Assembly (NCBI RefSeq): GCF_009017415.1
Contig: NC_092405.1
Coordinates: 2,232,001 to 2,296,000, forward strand
Reading direction: 5' to 3'
DNA: 64,000 nt
Source of the DNA: Aspergillus flavus
Taxonomy: Eukaryota; Ascomycota; Eurotiomycetes; Eurotiales; Aspergillaceae
Each line of letters starts with the position of its first letter. Position 1 is the first letter of the stretch. Below are positions 11,614-21,521 of the stretch, one piece after another. The notes under the pieces were generated by a model. It made no database searches and was not told the DNA's origin. It was given only the letters and a program-made list of their open reading frames with translations. The translations under genes were made by a program, and so were the position numbers.

Positions 11614-13522
11614 ATGAGCGAAACATGTGCGAACCCCCTTCTCTTGGGGTGGATTAAAGAATGGCTGGACCAAGCGAAAGAACGTAACAGTAAAGGAGTG
11701 ACTGTGTTAGTATAGCCACGTTTTACTTGATGAATCCGATGCTGATACGCTCTGTTCAGATACAAAAAGGCCTACGAGTCGATGAAAGCATGTCCATTAG
11801 TCTTTCAACATCCATCTGAGGCTCAGCAGCTCAATGGCCTTGGCCCTAAATTATGCGACAGGTTGACCGAGAAATTAAAAACTCATTGTGCGGAGAATGG
11901 CCTTCCCATGCCTGAGCGTCCCAACAATTGTGAGTTTTCTATCTCTGACATGCTCTTAACCGGTTTCTAACAGCTGCAGCTGCAGCAAACGGTAAGAGAC
12001 AGTCAGGCGAAGGTGCATCAGAGAGCCAACCGGCAAAAAAGCCCCGGAAAGCAAGACCTTATGTTCCAGCGTTACGGTCCGGACCTTACGCACTTCTGCT
12101 GGGTCTGGCCACTCTCGATGAAAATTCCTCTCAGGGCTTGACAAAAGCACAGTTAATTGACAGGGCAGAGCCATATTGCGACAGCTCATTCACCGCACCA
12201 AGTGATCCCGGCAAGTTCTTTACCGCGTGGAGCTCGATGAAAACACTCCTCCAGAAAGACCTTGTCTATGACCACGGCCATCCCTTGAAAAAGTATGCTC
12301 TTACAGAAGAAGGATGGGAGGTTGCAAAGCGGATCAAAAAAACCCTTCCTGAAAACCAGAACACCCTGTCCTTTGGAAATCAATTGGTAAGAGAGTAATA
12401 TAACCACCGTGTATACCAGATGTCTAACATACCCAGGACACATCCGGTGCCCAAAACTCCAATGAAAATGGCCCCGAATCTCACCGTCAAGAAAACAACG
12501 AAGACCTCGAAGCAATCCTCAACCCTTCAATAAACCAAGGAAACGATTCCGAAGACACCACGGTAACACCCATCACCCTACCCCCTAACAGCTTCACCGT
12601 CCAGCTGGTCCTGGACACCCGAGAAGTCCGAACCTCGACAGACAGAGACTACATCTCCAACGAGCTCAGCAAAAAGGGCATCAGCACACAAGTGCGCGCA
12701 CTAGAGCTCGGCGACGCAATGTGGGTAGCCAAATTCCACGACCCGAAATTCCTCTCGCGGTACGGCGAAGAAGGCGACGAAGTCATGCTCGACTACATCG
12801 TTGAACGAAAACGTCTCGACGATCTCATCGGCTCAATCAAAGACGGTCGATTCCACGAGCAAAAGTTCCGCCTCCGTCGATCCGGGATGAAAAACGTTAT
12901 CTATCTCATCGAGGAATTCGCCGTCTCTTACGACGCTAATGCCGCAATCGCGATGAAATATCAGGAAATGGTCGCCTCCGCCATCGCATCAACGCAGGTC
13001 GTTAACGGCTACTTCGTCAAGAAAACTAAGAACCTGGATGATACGATTCGCTATCTGGCCCGTATGACCTTGCTTCTCCGCAAAATGTATACACAGGAGA
13101 CTACCCCTGATTCACCAGATGGTCCTCCAACTCATACCCTCAGTTTGATACCCAGTCGTCAACTGTCTTCCTCGCAATCATATCTCAATGCTCTTACTCA
13201 ACTTAGAGCTGAGACTCCCTCTGTTACATACGCTGTAACCTTCCCCACATTTGCCGCCTTGGCTTCTAAATCAGAGTCTCTCTCCCTCCGTGATGTATTC
13301 CTGAAAATGCTCATGTGCACGCGTGGTGTGACGGGCGACAAAGCCCTTGAGATTCAACGCCGGTGGCCCACTCCACGAGCCTTTATACAGGCCTTTGAGG
13401 CGTTGGACCAGAAGGGCAGGGAGACAATGGTATCTGATAGGCTATCATCTGCGGTGGGGAGAAAGAAGGTGGCCAAGGTGCTCAGTAAAAAGATAGCAGA
13501 GGTATGGGGGGAAGATGGGTGA
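11614..13522 (+). CDS. mus81: Crossover junction endonuclease MUS81
   Basis: Four exons: 11614..11705, 11760..11929, 11974..12386 and 12437..13522 (1761 nt, 586 aa). The start gives MSETCANPLLLGWIKEWLDQ. Residues 1-90 match the MUS81 helix-hairpin-helix (AKERNSKGVTVYKKAYESMK, then LNGLGPKLCDRL). Residues 135-215 are a winged-helix region. The XPF/ERCC4 nuclease domain has LDTREV at 284-289 and the signature ERKRLDDL at 348-355. A C-terminal helix-hairpin-helix region follows. MUS81 with Eme1/Mms4 cleaves stalled forks and recombination intermediates in the nucleus. All nuclease-core acidic and basic residues I can check are present. The first donor is GTTAGT, a little unusual, but the phase is right. 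The 3' end converges on the copper ATPase. Confidence 0.95.
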
Positions 13523-13924
13523 TGTTTTAGATTTCTCTGCAATTCAGGGGACGTGTGGATAGTTCCAAAGATGTTTTGGTTTGCAACACGGTATCGGCTC
13601 GATATTCTATCTTTGTAACTGTCAGGCTTTTATTCAGTTGCATTTAGGTCGCTTGCGAGTATCTCATATATGGTATACCTCACCAGTGTAGTGCTGATAC
13701 TATGGGCTATACTGAGACGAAAGTCAGAGTGAATACATAAGAGCAATAATATTAAGAAATAAAGCCTATCAAAGACGTATACGCCATACTCAGCATGAAA
13801 TCGTAGCGCGTGGCCATCCATAAACAAACCCAGCACCATACAGACCAACACAGCATAAAGCCCGCAAGGCTACAACCCCACTTATAGAGTAAGATCAATA
13901 CATTATACCCATATAAACAACCAT
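13523..13924. other. Convergent 3' intergenic region
   Basis: Separates the stop codons of MUS81 and the copper ATPase. AT-rich; nothing coding seen. Confidence 0.5.
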
Positions 13925-16900
13925 TCATTTGTCCAGACCAAGAAGTCTCTTGATGGTTTTCTTTTCAATCCCCAGAGCAAGACTGCTGCAAACCACGGAG
14001 ATACTACTCAAAGCCATCGCCAACGCAGCCCAAACGGGGCTCAGCCTCCAGTGCTTATCAACCATAACTGTCTCACCCCCGATAATTTTCATCTCATGAC
14101 CATTGACAATGGGGTAGAACACCCCGGCTGCAACCGGTACAAGACAGAGGTTGTAAACAACAGCCCAACCGAAGTTCATCTTGACGCGGTTGAATACCCG
14201 ACGGCTAAGTACAACTAGTTGAAGAATAGTGTTGAGTTCCGAGTTTAAGAGGATAAAGCTTGCAGAGTTCATGGCGACGTCTGACCCGGATGCCATGGCG
14301 ATACTGACATCTGCGGCTGCGAGAGCAGGCGAGTCATTTACGCCGTCACCGACGAAGGCTACGATTGATCGTGTACCTTGCTCGTTTCTCTGGCTCTCGG
14401 CTTCTGAGTCGGTTCTTGGCGGGTATACGCCGTCCTGGACTTGACGGACGAATTCTGCTTTCCCTGCGGGCATGATGTTGGCCATGACGTTGGATCGGGG
14501 GATGCCTACCATGTCGGCGACGGCGTGGGCGGTGGTCTGGTTATCCCCTGTGCACATGTACACGTCGACCTTGCGCTTTTGAAGTTGTGAGATTATTTGA
14601 GCGGCGTCCGGTCGGATTGAATCAGAGATTGCGAAGATGATTGCTGGGGTAAAGTAGGGATCATTTGAAGACCCTGAGCCGACTTTACGCAATGACAATA
14701 TCGCGGTGGATTTGCCCTCTGTTTGGTAGGTTGAAAGAAGTTTAGAAAGTTGGGAGTCATCGAAATTAGGTGAAGTTAAGCTTTGGAGTAGACGTTGATT
14801 GCCGATCGCTGCTTCGTACTGGGTTGTCCTTTTCGATTGGTCGGTCTTGTCCACCAGAGACACGGTGAACCTGCCCTTCATTCCCTGTCCGGGCCTCTCT
14901 TCGATATCAGAACTGAGTATACTGGCTGACTCCTTGCCACTGCAGAAGGCTGAAACCGCATGAGCAATCGGGTGATTGCTACTTTCTTCCAGTTTTCGGG
15001 CAAGGGACCATACTACTTGCAACTCCTCAGAGTCTGTAATGAGCAGTTCATGGTCAGACACTGTCAAGCTTCCTCCTTCCGTTAGGGTACCGGTTTTATC
15101 GAATACAATGGCGTCAAGGCGGCTCGCTTCCTGGAAAGCTTCCCCTCCACCTTTGACCAGTATACCATGTCGGGCAGCAAGTCCTCCCCCAACAAAGAGC
15201 GCTGTAGGAGCAGCAAGCGCCAGGCCACAGGGGCAAGCAACCACGAACACTGCGATTGCAAATTCCAAGCTCCAGAAGGCCCAGCCACCATGTGCAACAT
15301 CAAGGTAGTCATCTGGCAAGGCACCAGAAGCACCCAGCGCAAGCCAGATAATGAATGTCAATACGGCTATAAGTGTTATTATGGGAACAAAGTGGGATGT
15401 GAGTAAGTCCGCAACCCTTTCCAAGGGAGCACGTCTGCTCTGGCCCTCACGCACCACGGCGATGATTTGGTCCAGCATCGATGCCCCTCCAACTGCGGAT
15501 ACTTTGATCTTCACGGGCTGACCGACATTCACAGATCCTGTGTAAACAGGATCACCGGCGGACTTCTTGACAGGTCGCGACTCTCCTGTCAATGAGCTTT
15601 CGTCAAACTGATAAGTGTTGGTGTCGACAACTACACCATCGGCAGGGGGTGAAGCTCCATGAGGTATGCTAACGATATCACCGACGTCCAGCAGCTCGAT
15701 ATTGATTCTGTGGATCTCATCTTCGCCAGAACTAGCTCCAACATCATTTTGCTCGGCAGCACGGTTATCGACAATGAGTAAAGCCTCGGAAGGCTTCAAC
15801 TTTCCAAGAGATGCAACTGCATCTCCAGTTCTCGCTTTGCTGTAAGCTTCAATAAATCGACCCGCCAGAATAAACAACGTAAGAAATACCACGGAGTCGA
15901 AGTAAGTCGTGCTATTGCTCATTGATGAAGCTCCCACGACAGCATCAATAATGAGGACAGCCAATGAAGAGACGTAGGCTACAGTAGTTCCAGCAGAAAT
16001 CAATAGGTTCATGCTACCAAATCGGTAAAACCTCCGCAGAATAGGCACACGGCTTCCGGGGCGCCAAAGGGAATATATCTCCTTTGCAGCTCGCACGTGG
16101 AACAAGTCAGTACCATAGAACATGACAGGAGTTGTCATGATGAAAAGAGACCATTCCATCCGAGAGACACTCCCAGCCCACATTGGCTGCTCCAAATACT
16201 TTCGAATCTGATTGTCCGACGACACGAGACTCATGAAAACTATACCAATCAGGAAAGTTGGAATTGCCACTATCAAAACGAAGAGGAAACGAGACAGTAG
16301 CCTACGCCTCTCGTGTAACTGTATTGCCCGTGATCGGTCTTCTATGCTCGGAGGGTGGTAGACAGTGGCATTGAAAGCATCATGAACATCGTCGATGCGC
16401 TGAAGTATGGCTCTGATGGTGAGAGAAGGAGGGCGTGGAGTATAGGTGACTTTAACAATAGGGTTCTTCACAGATAGTGTGCCATCAATTTCAACATTAG
16501 AAAGCTCCTTCAAAGAGTTAAGGACCTTCTCTGGGCAATGGTGACAGAACATCCCCTCCACGCGAATTGCCACGGTTCTTCTTTCGATCTTGCCATCATC
16601 CTGACCTTCACCAGCCTGGGGAAGGACACTCGTGACAGAGGCGTCGTACCCTAAATCTTCGATTTTCTCCACAATGGTATCAATGTGATCGTGTCCATCG
16701 AACTCTACCGTACCGCTATGGGACAAAAGATTCACGGAAACTTTTGTCACGAAGGGGAGTTCTTCAAGCCCTCGCGTGACACTCCCTGCACACGACCCGC
16801 ACGTCATGCCGCCAATAGCAATTTCAGCGACGTACGAGGATGAAGTCCGGTTCTGTGGCGGAGTCACGCCGATTTGTTCTACCTCATCGAGAGAGGCTTC

Positions 16901-17689
16901 AAAGCCAATGTCCTCGATATGCTCAATCACCTTCTCTATGTTCGACTGGGGACCGGTATAGAGGACCGTTGCACTATTGCTGAGAAGATTGACAGTGATT
17001 TCCATAACGAAGTTAAGCTGCTGAACTTCGTTTGTAACTGTATTGACACATGATGCGCAGCTCATACCCTCAATGCTTATACGGGCATTGAACTTTCCAT
17101 TATCGCCAAGTGGTTGCAGAGATTTGGCATTTTCCGCAGACTTTCGGGGTGCCAGACTCGCAATGTCCGATACTTCATCACTGACACCGAATAATTGACT
17201 ATTCTTCTCATCCCTTAACCGAGTAGGAGTCGTCTCTGACAGGTTTCGCACCTCAGATATTCCTTGCAGTTCCTCTTTCCGACAGGCATCACAGTTCGCA
17301 AGGTGTCTGTTCTGCGTTGTCGAGCTAGAATATGAAGCCTGTTGCGTCGCAAAAGGCACAGAGTCTTTGGAAAGCCACGACGTTGTGCTGATGTCAGATA
17401 CAACCATGCCTTTGTCATCGCAAGTCGTTACATGATGAACCTCGAAAGCAGCTTGAATCAAAGCCTTGGCTAAGGTAGAAGGACTGGTCTCTGCCGCATG
17501 AGAGACTCGCACCTCGTGAGTGAGAATAGTGACATCAACACCAAATACGCCAGATAGTTCTGAGAGGACTTCCGTGATATATGCGATGCAGGAAGAACAA
17601 TGCACGTTACTGACGAAGAAAGTGCTCTTGAAGTGCCTTGAGTCCTGGTCCGCAGGATTTCGAGACGCGTGATCTGATATAGGCGACAT
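13925..17689 (-). CDS. Copper-transporting P1B-type ATPase, CrpA-like
   Basis: Single exon, 1254 aa. The start is the ATG giving MSPISDHASRN; codons upstream in frame contain no ATG. Four heavy-metal-associated domains are visible: a divergent first one with HCSSC (residues 30-34), then GMSCASC (208-214), GMTCGSC (294-300) and GMFCHHC (379-385). An extra Cys pair, CDAC, lies between the first two. The pump core has eight hydrophobic segments, the actuator motif TGES (701-704), the membrane copper site CPC (819-821), the phosphorylated Asp in DKTGTLT (864-870), the SNHPIAHA histidine-proline and GDGVNDSPAL. The extended Cys-rich N-terminus suggests the copper-detoxifying CrpA/Crp1 group more than the Golgi Ccc2/CtpA group, as inference. 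It would export Cu(I), and possibly Ag(I), across the plasma membrane. Confidence 0.9.
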   Translation of the reverse strand: MSPISDHASRNPADQDSRHFKSTFFVSNVHCSSCIAYITEVLSELSGVFGVDVTILTHEVRVSHAAETSPSTLAKALIQAAFEVHHVTTCDDKGMVVSDISTTSWLSKDSVPFATQQASYSSSTTQNRHLANCDACRKEELQGISEVRNLSETTPTRLRDEKNSQLFGVSDEVSDIASLAPRKSAENAKSLQPLGDNGKFNARISIEGMSCASCVNTVTNEVQQLNFVMEITVNLLSNSATVLYTGPQSNIEKVIEHIEDIGFEASLDEVEQIGVTPPQNRTSSSYVAEIAIGGMTCGSCAGSVTRGLEELPFVTKVSVNLLSHSGTVEFDGHDHIDTIVEKIEDLGYDASVTSVLPQAGEGQDDGKIERRTVAIRVEGMFCHHCPEKVLNSLKELSNVEIDGTLSVKNPIVKVTYTPRPPSLTIRAILQRIDDVHDAFNATVYHPPSIEDRSRAIQLHERRRLLSRFLFVLIVAIPTFLIGIVFMSLVSSDNQIRKYLEQPMWAGSVSRMEWSLFIMTTPVMFYGTDLFHVRAAKEIYSLWRPGSRVPILRRFYRFGSMNLLISAGTTVAYVSSLAVLIIDAVVGASSMSNSTTYFDSVVFLTLFILAGRFIEAYSKARTGDAVASLGKLKPSEALLIVDNRAAEQNDVGASSGEDEIHRINIELLDVGDIVSIPHGASPPADGVVVDTNTYQFDESSLTGESRPVKKSAGDPVYTGSVNVGQPVKIKVSAVGGASMLDQIIAVVREGQSRRAPLERVADLLTSHFVPIITLIAVLTFIIWLALGASGALPDDYLDVAHGGWAFWSLEFAIAVFVVACPCGLALAAPTALFVGGGLAARHGILVKGGGEAFQEASRLDAIVFDKTGTLTEGGSLTVSDHELLITDSEELQVVWSLARKLEESSNHPIAHAVSAFCSGKESASILSSDIEERPGQGMKGRFTVSLVDKTDQSKRTTQYEAAIGNQRLLQSLTSPNFDDSQLSKLLSTYQTEGKSTAILSLRKVGSGSSNDPYFTPAIIFAISDSIRPDAAQIISQLQKRKVDVYMCTGDNQTTAHAVADMVGIPRSNVMANIMPAGKAEFVRQVQDGVYPPRTDSEAESQRNEQGTRSIVAFVGDGVNDSPALAAADVSIAMASGSDVAMNSASFILLNSELNTILQLVVLSRRVFNRVKMNFGWAVVYNLCLVPVAAGVFYPIVNGHEMKIIGGETVMVDKHWRLSPVWAALAMALSSISVVCSSLALGIEKKTIKRLLGLDK

Positions 17690-18287
17690 TATGGGCAGTT
17701 TAGAAGTATAGAGCTGCAAAGCACTAAATTAGGTCCAACACACAGGAACCAGGAAGCATCCCTTGACAAGAGAGTGAATCGCGAAATTGCTAGCGGGTAG
17801 AACTTGATTCTTTGGAAGATAGGCAAAAAGTGGCGAAGTTGAAGATACTAGGTCCTGGGTCGTGAATATCAAGGCAGCTAGTTAAGACGTATTAGAAGAG
17901 GCCAAATTGAGAGAGAAGCTGTTGGGTTAAATTGCAGCAAGCGACGAGTGAAGCAGTATGTTTCTGGAAAATTCCGGTGACAACAGGAGCAGCGGAGGAT
18001 GGTAAGTCTAATTATATATTATGTTATAATCATTAGAAAAGGTTCCAAGTAGAAGATAGAATAAAATGTTGATTTTGGGGTGGCACGCTGGCAATAAAGT
18101 ACTACACGGAAAGAGGCTGCGTCTTTTGTGCGTGAAGCTGTGGAGAGACGCTAAACTACGCAGAAATCACTCATTTCCAAAGTACGGAACCGTCACAAGA
18201 TTGACGAATATTCAAGATGACACCAGGACATCTTGTTATCATTAGTCAACTTCAGTCGAGTGACTTCATCGATTAGAAGAGAAAATT

Positions 18288-18320
18288 TCCTGTCGGTATG
18301 TGACAGACATACCGACAGGA
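18288..18320. repeat. 14-bp perfect inverted repeat, 5-nt spacer
   Basis: The left arm TCCTGTCGGTATGT (18288-18301) is the exact reverse complement of the right arm ACATACCGACAGGA (18307-18320), with GACAG between. It could form a strong hairpin or bind a dimeric protein. It lies about 600 bases upstream of the copper ATPase start. Confidence 0.95.
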
Positions 18321-18611
18321 GGTTGAGCGATTATAGCGTCAAATGTCAAGTCCACAATGACCTGCCGTGGCGAATCTTGATTCCGACCCCAACCTGGGGA
18401 TAAGATCAAATGAGTCATGGAGACTATTTCCTAGCAGATCCTTAATCCCTTCGCCTGGTGGGATCGGTTGATTTGAAGGGGGAGAAGAATGACCTGGTAC
18501 GGACATCCATATCTGCAAACGGTCACCTTCAGGTTGTATGAGCATGAGCAGAGTCAAAAAACTTGACAAATAGACAGGTGGGCCCCTTCCATACAGTGAC
18601 ATTCAAAAAGC

Positions 18612-18631
18612 CAACCTTCTGGTGAAGGTTG
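18612..18631. repeat. 8-bp inverted repeat, 4-nt spacer
   Basis: CAACCTTC (18612-18619) and GAAGGTTG (18624-18631) are perfect inverse complements around TGGT. Short enough to arise by chance, but it sits near a longer inverted repeat. Confidence 0.7.
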
Positions 18632-18670
18632 ACTACAGATGAATGATATTGTCCTGACAGTCATTTGGTG

Positions 18671-18786
18671 AAAATATTGTACTCCACGAACTGGGCGGGA
18701 ATCGAACGGCGGCTCCTCCTGGAAACATGACGAGAATGCCTGGAGTTCACGGCAGCCACGTGACCCTCCCACTGGACCACGCCGAC
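18671..18786 (-). other. tRNA-like Pol III box pair, no cloverleaf
   Basis: On the minus strand there is an A-box-like GTGGTCCAGTGGGAGGG (complement of 18764-18780), then a B-box-like GTTCGATTCC (18698-18707), then TTTT (18671-18674) as a possible Pol III terminator. A stem TCACG/CGTGA lies between the boxes. The T-arm stem around the B box does not pair, and no acceptor stem closes, so I do not call a tRNA. It may be a decayed tRNA or another small Pol III RNA. Confidence 0.3.
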
Positions 18787-19250
18787 TTTTTCAACGCGTC
18801 GTCGCTCGCACTGATCACGTCGCCATCCAATTTTTCACCCCCTCCACGCATCGCTTGTCGCGTGTCTATCTATCTATTGAATATCTATCTAGTCTACCTC
18901 GTTTAAAAGATCTGCCTTGTCGCCGAGTAAAGTTGGCATCCTTTTTTTTCTCTGTTGGACTCTAGTCCCTTTACTTTCAAACACACCTGATACCAACTTT
19001 TCGGCTTCTAGACGTCAAAATCCAATATATCCTTTTTCTCTTACATCCATTTCGTCTCATCAAGTGCTATCGATCCCGACCACTGTTATCAATCACCTCG
19101 ATCCATCAATAGAAAGAATGTCTCCTTGATCCCATTCACTCTTCTCTCCTCTCCACTTCAGACCTCCTTACTTTATATATTTCTGCGTTTCAGGACCTCT
19201 TTGGAATTGGGTTACTGGTGAACATTAACTTACACTCGAACCCGCGTATC

Positions 19251-21521
19251 ATGTCTTCTTCTAGACCGGGAATGCGCCCTCCATTCCCCTCAAAGGCTGG
19301 CCCCAGGGCACCGCCGATGGGTCGCCTGGCCAGTCTCAAATCCCCTAATCCGGCTGCAATAAGACGGCCACAACCCATTGGCCGGCCACAACCAGCCAAG
19401 CCGACTACTCACCCGAAGACTTCTACATGCCCTAACCCTGGTTGTCCCGCACCTCATATTGTCGAGGATGACGGGCAGAAGGTTTGTTCTGGGTGTGGTA
19501 CGGTCATCAGCGAGGCAAATATTGTCTCCGAAGTGACTTTCGGTGAGACATCGTCTGGTGCTGCAATTGTTCAAGGTACATTTGTCGGAGAAGATCAGAC
19601 TCATGTCCGCAGTTATGGACCCGGCTTTCAGCGTGGAGGTGGTGCGGAAAGCCGAGAGATTACTGAGCAAAATGGTAATCGATATATCAATCAGCTAGCC
19701 CGTGCTCTGAACATCCCGGAGAGTGCTTCGAAGGCTGCTGGTCAGGTTTTCAAGCTCGCAGTTGGTTTGAACTTCATTCAAGGTCGTCGAACAAAAACAG
19801 TGGCCGCGGTCTGTCTCTACATCGCCTGTCGCCGGCAAGACGGCAACACCGTAATGCTCATTGATTTTGCGGATGTTCTCATGATCAATGTGTTCAAGCT
19901 AGGCCGAACGTATAAAGCTTTGCTGGAAGAGCTACGTCTAGGTGGTAATGTATTTCTGATGAATCCGATCGACCCGGAGAGTTTGATTTATAGGTTCGCC
20001 AAACAGCTGGAATTTGGAGCTGCCACAATGCAGGTAGCCAGCGAAGCTGTGCGTATCGTGCAACGAATGAATCGCGACTGGATGACCACCGGTCGACGTC
20101 CTGCCGGTATTTGTGGTGCTGCCTTAATTCTTGCGGCACGAATGAACAACTTCCGGCGCACGGTCCGTGAGGTTGTATACGTCGTCAAAGTAACTGAAAT
20201 CACCATCAGCCAACGTCTCAATGAATTTGGTGCAACGGAAAGTGGAGAATTGACAGTCGATCAATTCCGCTCGGTGCAGCTGGAGAATGCCCATGATCCG
20301 CCCTCTTTCACTAGGGCAAGAGAAGGAAGGAAACCGTCGCGGAGTTTCAAACGAAGACCTACGGAAACCGCAGCGGATATTGAGGGAGATCTTACTGATG
20401 CCGCTACAACGCCCTCGAACATCGCTCCCCAGCAGCAGAAGCGCGTTGATGCGGATGGCTTTGCTATTCCTAGCCTTCCTATCGATCCGGCCTTGATAGC
20501 AGCAGATGGCGAGAGACGAATGTCAACAACGTCCGTCGAGAGCGAAATTGCACCAGAAGTTGGCGAAAACCCGGGCAAACCGGCTAGGGGCCGCCCTAAA
20601 GGCTCCAAGGCACGACCTCTGCCAACTCCGACCCCCGATCAGATCGCCTCAGAGGAAGCCCTTGAAAATGAGATGACCGCCTATCTGACAAAGGGCTCCA
20701 ATATGATCGAGAGCACCACGGTGCCAAGGAAAGCTGTGTCCGAGAGCGCTGAAATCGATGAGGCGGAGTTTGAATCAGACCCTGAGGTCTCTAACTGTTT
20801 ACTGTCCCCAGCCGAGGTCGAGATCAAGGAGCGGATTTGGGTGCACGAAAACAAAGACTATCTGCGGACACAGCAGGCCAAGGCTTTGAAACGGGCGTTG
20901 GAAGAGGCTGACTCACAGCCCGGAATGCATAAACCACGCAAGCGTCGTCGCGGTAGGTTAGGTGATGTCACGTACCTGCAGGGCGACGGCGAAGACGGTG
21001 ATGGAAGAAGCACACGGGCTTCTACTCCAGCAGAAGCAACCCGTCGAATGCTGGAACGAAGGGGATTCAGTAAGAAGATTAACTATCGTTTGTTGGAGTC
21101 ACTGTTCGGCGAAGAGGGGGCAGATGAGGCCGCCAAGGCAGAAGGAGAGAGAATGAGCCGCAGTCAGAGTGTGGCATCGCGGCGTAGCGTCAGTGTTGAA
21201 CCAGAGGGCATCTCGAGACGTGCTAGACTAGCGACCCCATCAACTCGCGCTAACGCCCCTGGCTCCCCGGCCCCAACGTCTGTTCCCGCGCGTAGTGTCA
21301 CTGAACATACTCAGCAAACCGGTGTCACAACGGATAAAGCTGGTCAGGCGGACGCTAAGGAAAATGCCGCAGAGCCGGCCACCGATGACAAGAACGGCTA
21401 TTCGGATGAGGAACCAGATGATGAGTACGACGATGATGAAGACCCCGATGGTGTGGAGGCTGCTTTTGCTGGACAGTACGATTACTATGACGAAGGAAGC
21501 GACTACTATGACAGTGATTAG
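19251..21521 (+). CDS. brf1: TFIIIB subunit Brf1 (B-related factor)
   Basis: Single exon, 756 aa from the ATG giving MSSSRPGMRP. An N-terminal zinc ribbon has Cys at residues 60, 65, 79 and 82. Two cyclin-like repeats follow at about 135-320 (YINQLARALNIPESASKAAG and RPAGICGAALILAARMNNFR). The Brf1 homology block at about 513-620 includes LLSPAEVEIKERIWVHENKDYL and a later NYRLLESLFGE. The tail is acidic (DEYDDDEDPDG). Brf1 with TBP and Bdp1 forms TFIIIB, which recruits RNA polymerase III to tRNA, 5S and other small RNA genes. A proline-rich 50-residue leader precedes the ribbon. The upstream region carries a Pol III-like box pair on the opposite strand, described separately. Confidence 0.96.
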   Translation: MSSSRPGMRPPFPSKAGPRAPPMGRLASLKSPNPAAIRRPQPIGRPQPAKPTTHPKTSTCPNPGCPAPHIVEDDGQKVCSGCGTVISEANIVSEVTFGETSSGAAIVQGTFVGEDQTHVRSYGPGFQRGGGAESREITEQNGNRYINQLARALNIPESASKAAGQVFKLAVGLNFIQGRRTKTVAAVCLYIACRRQDGNTVMLIDFADVLMINVFKLGRTYKALLEELRLGGNVFLMNPIDPESLIYRFAKQLEFGAATMQVASEAVRIVQRMNRDWMTTGRRPAGICGAALILAARMNNFRRTVREVVYVVKVTEITISQRLNEFGATESGELTVDQFRSVQLENAHDPPSFTRAREGRKPSRSFKRRPTETAADIEGDLTDAATTPSNIAPQQQKRVDADGFAIPSLPIDPALIAADGERRMSTTSVESEIAPEVGENPGKPARGRPKGSKARPLPTPTPDQIASEEALENEMTAYLTKGSNMIESTTVPRKAVSESAEIDEAEFESDPEVSNCLLSPAEVEIKERIWVHENKDYLRTQQAKALKRALEEADSQPGMHKPRKRRRGRLGDVTYLQGDGEDGDGRSTRASTPAEATRRMLERRGFSKKINYRLLESLFGEEGADEAAKAEGERMSRSQSVASRRSVSVEPEGISRRARLATPSTRANAPGSPAPTSVPARSVTEHTQQTGVTTDKAGQADAKENAAEPATDDKNGYSDEEPDDEYDDDEDPDGVEAAFAGQYDYYDEGSDYYDSD

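Larger units (their letters stand above)
17690..19250. other. Divergent intergenic region with structured DNA
   Basis: Between the copper ATPase (minus) and BRF1 (plus). It contains a 14-bp inverted repeat (18288-18320), an 8-bp inverted repeat (18612-18631) and tRNA-like Pol III boxes (18671-18786). Bases 18900-19200 are pyrimidine-rich and probably form the BRF1 leader. Confidence 0.6.

Noticed and set aside
18671..18786. tRNA gene on the minus strand
   Set aside because: A and B boxes are present, but the bases on either side of the TTCGATT loop do not form a T-stem and no acceptor stem closes, even allowing an intron. Kept only as a Pol III-like element.
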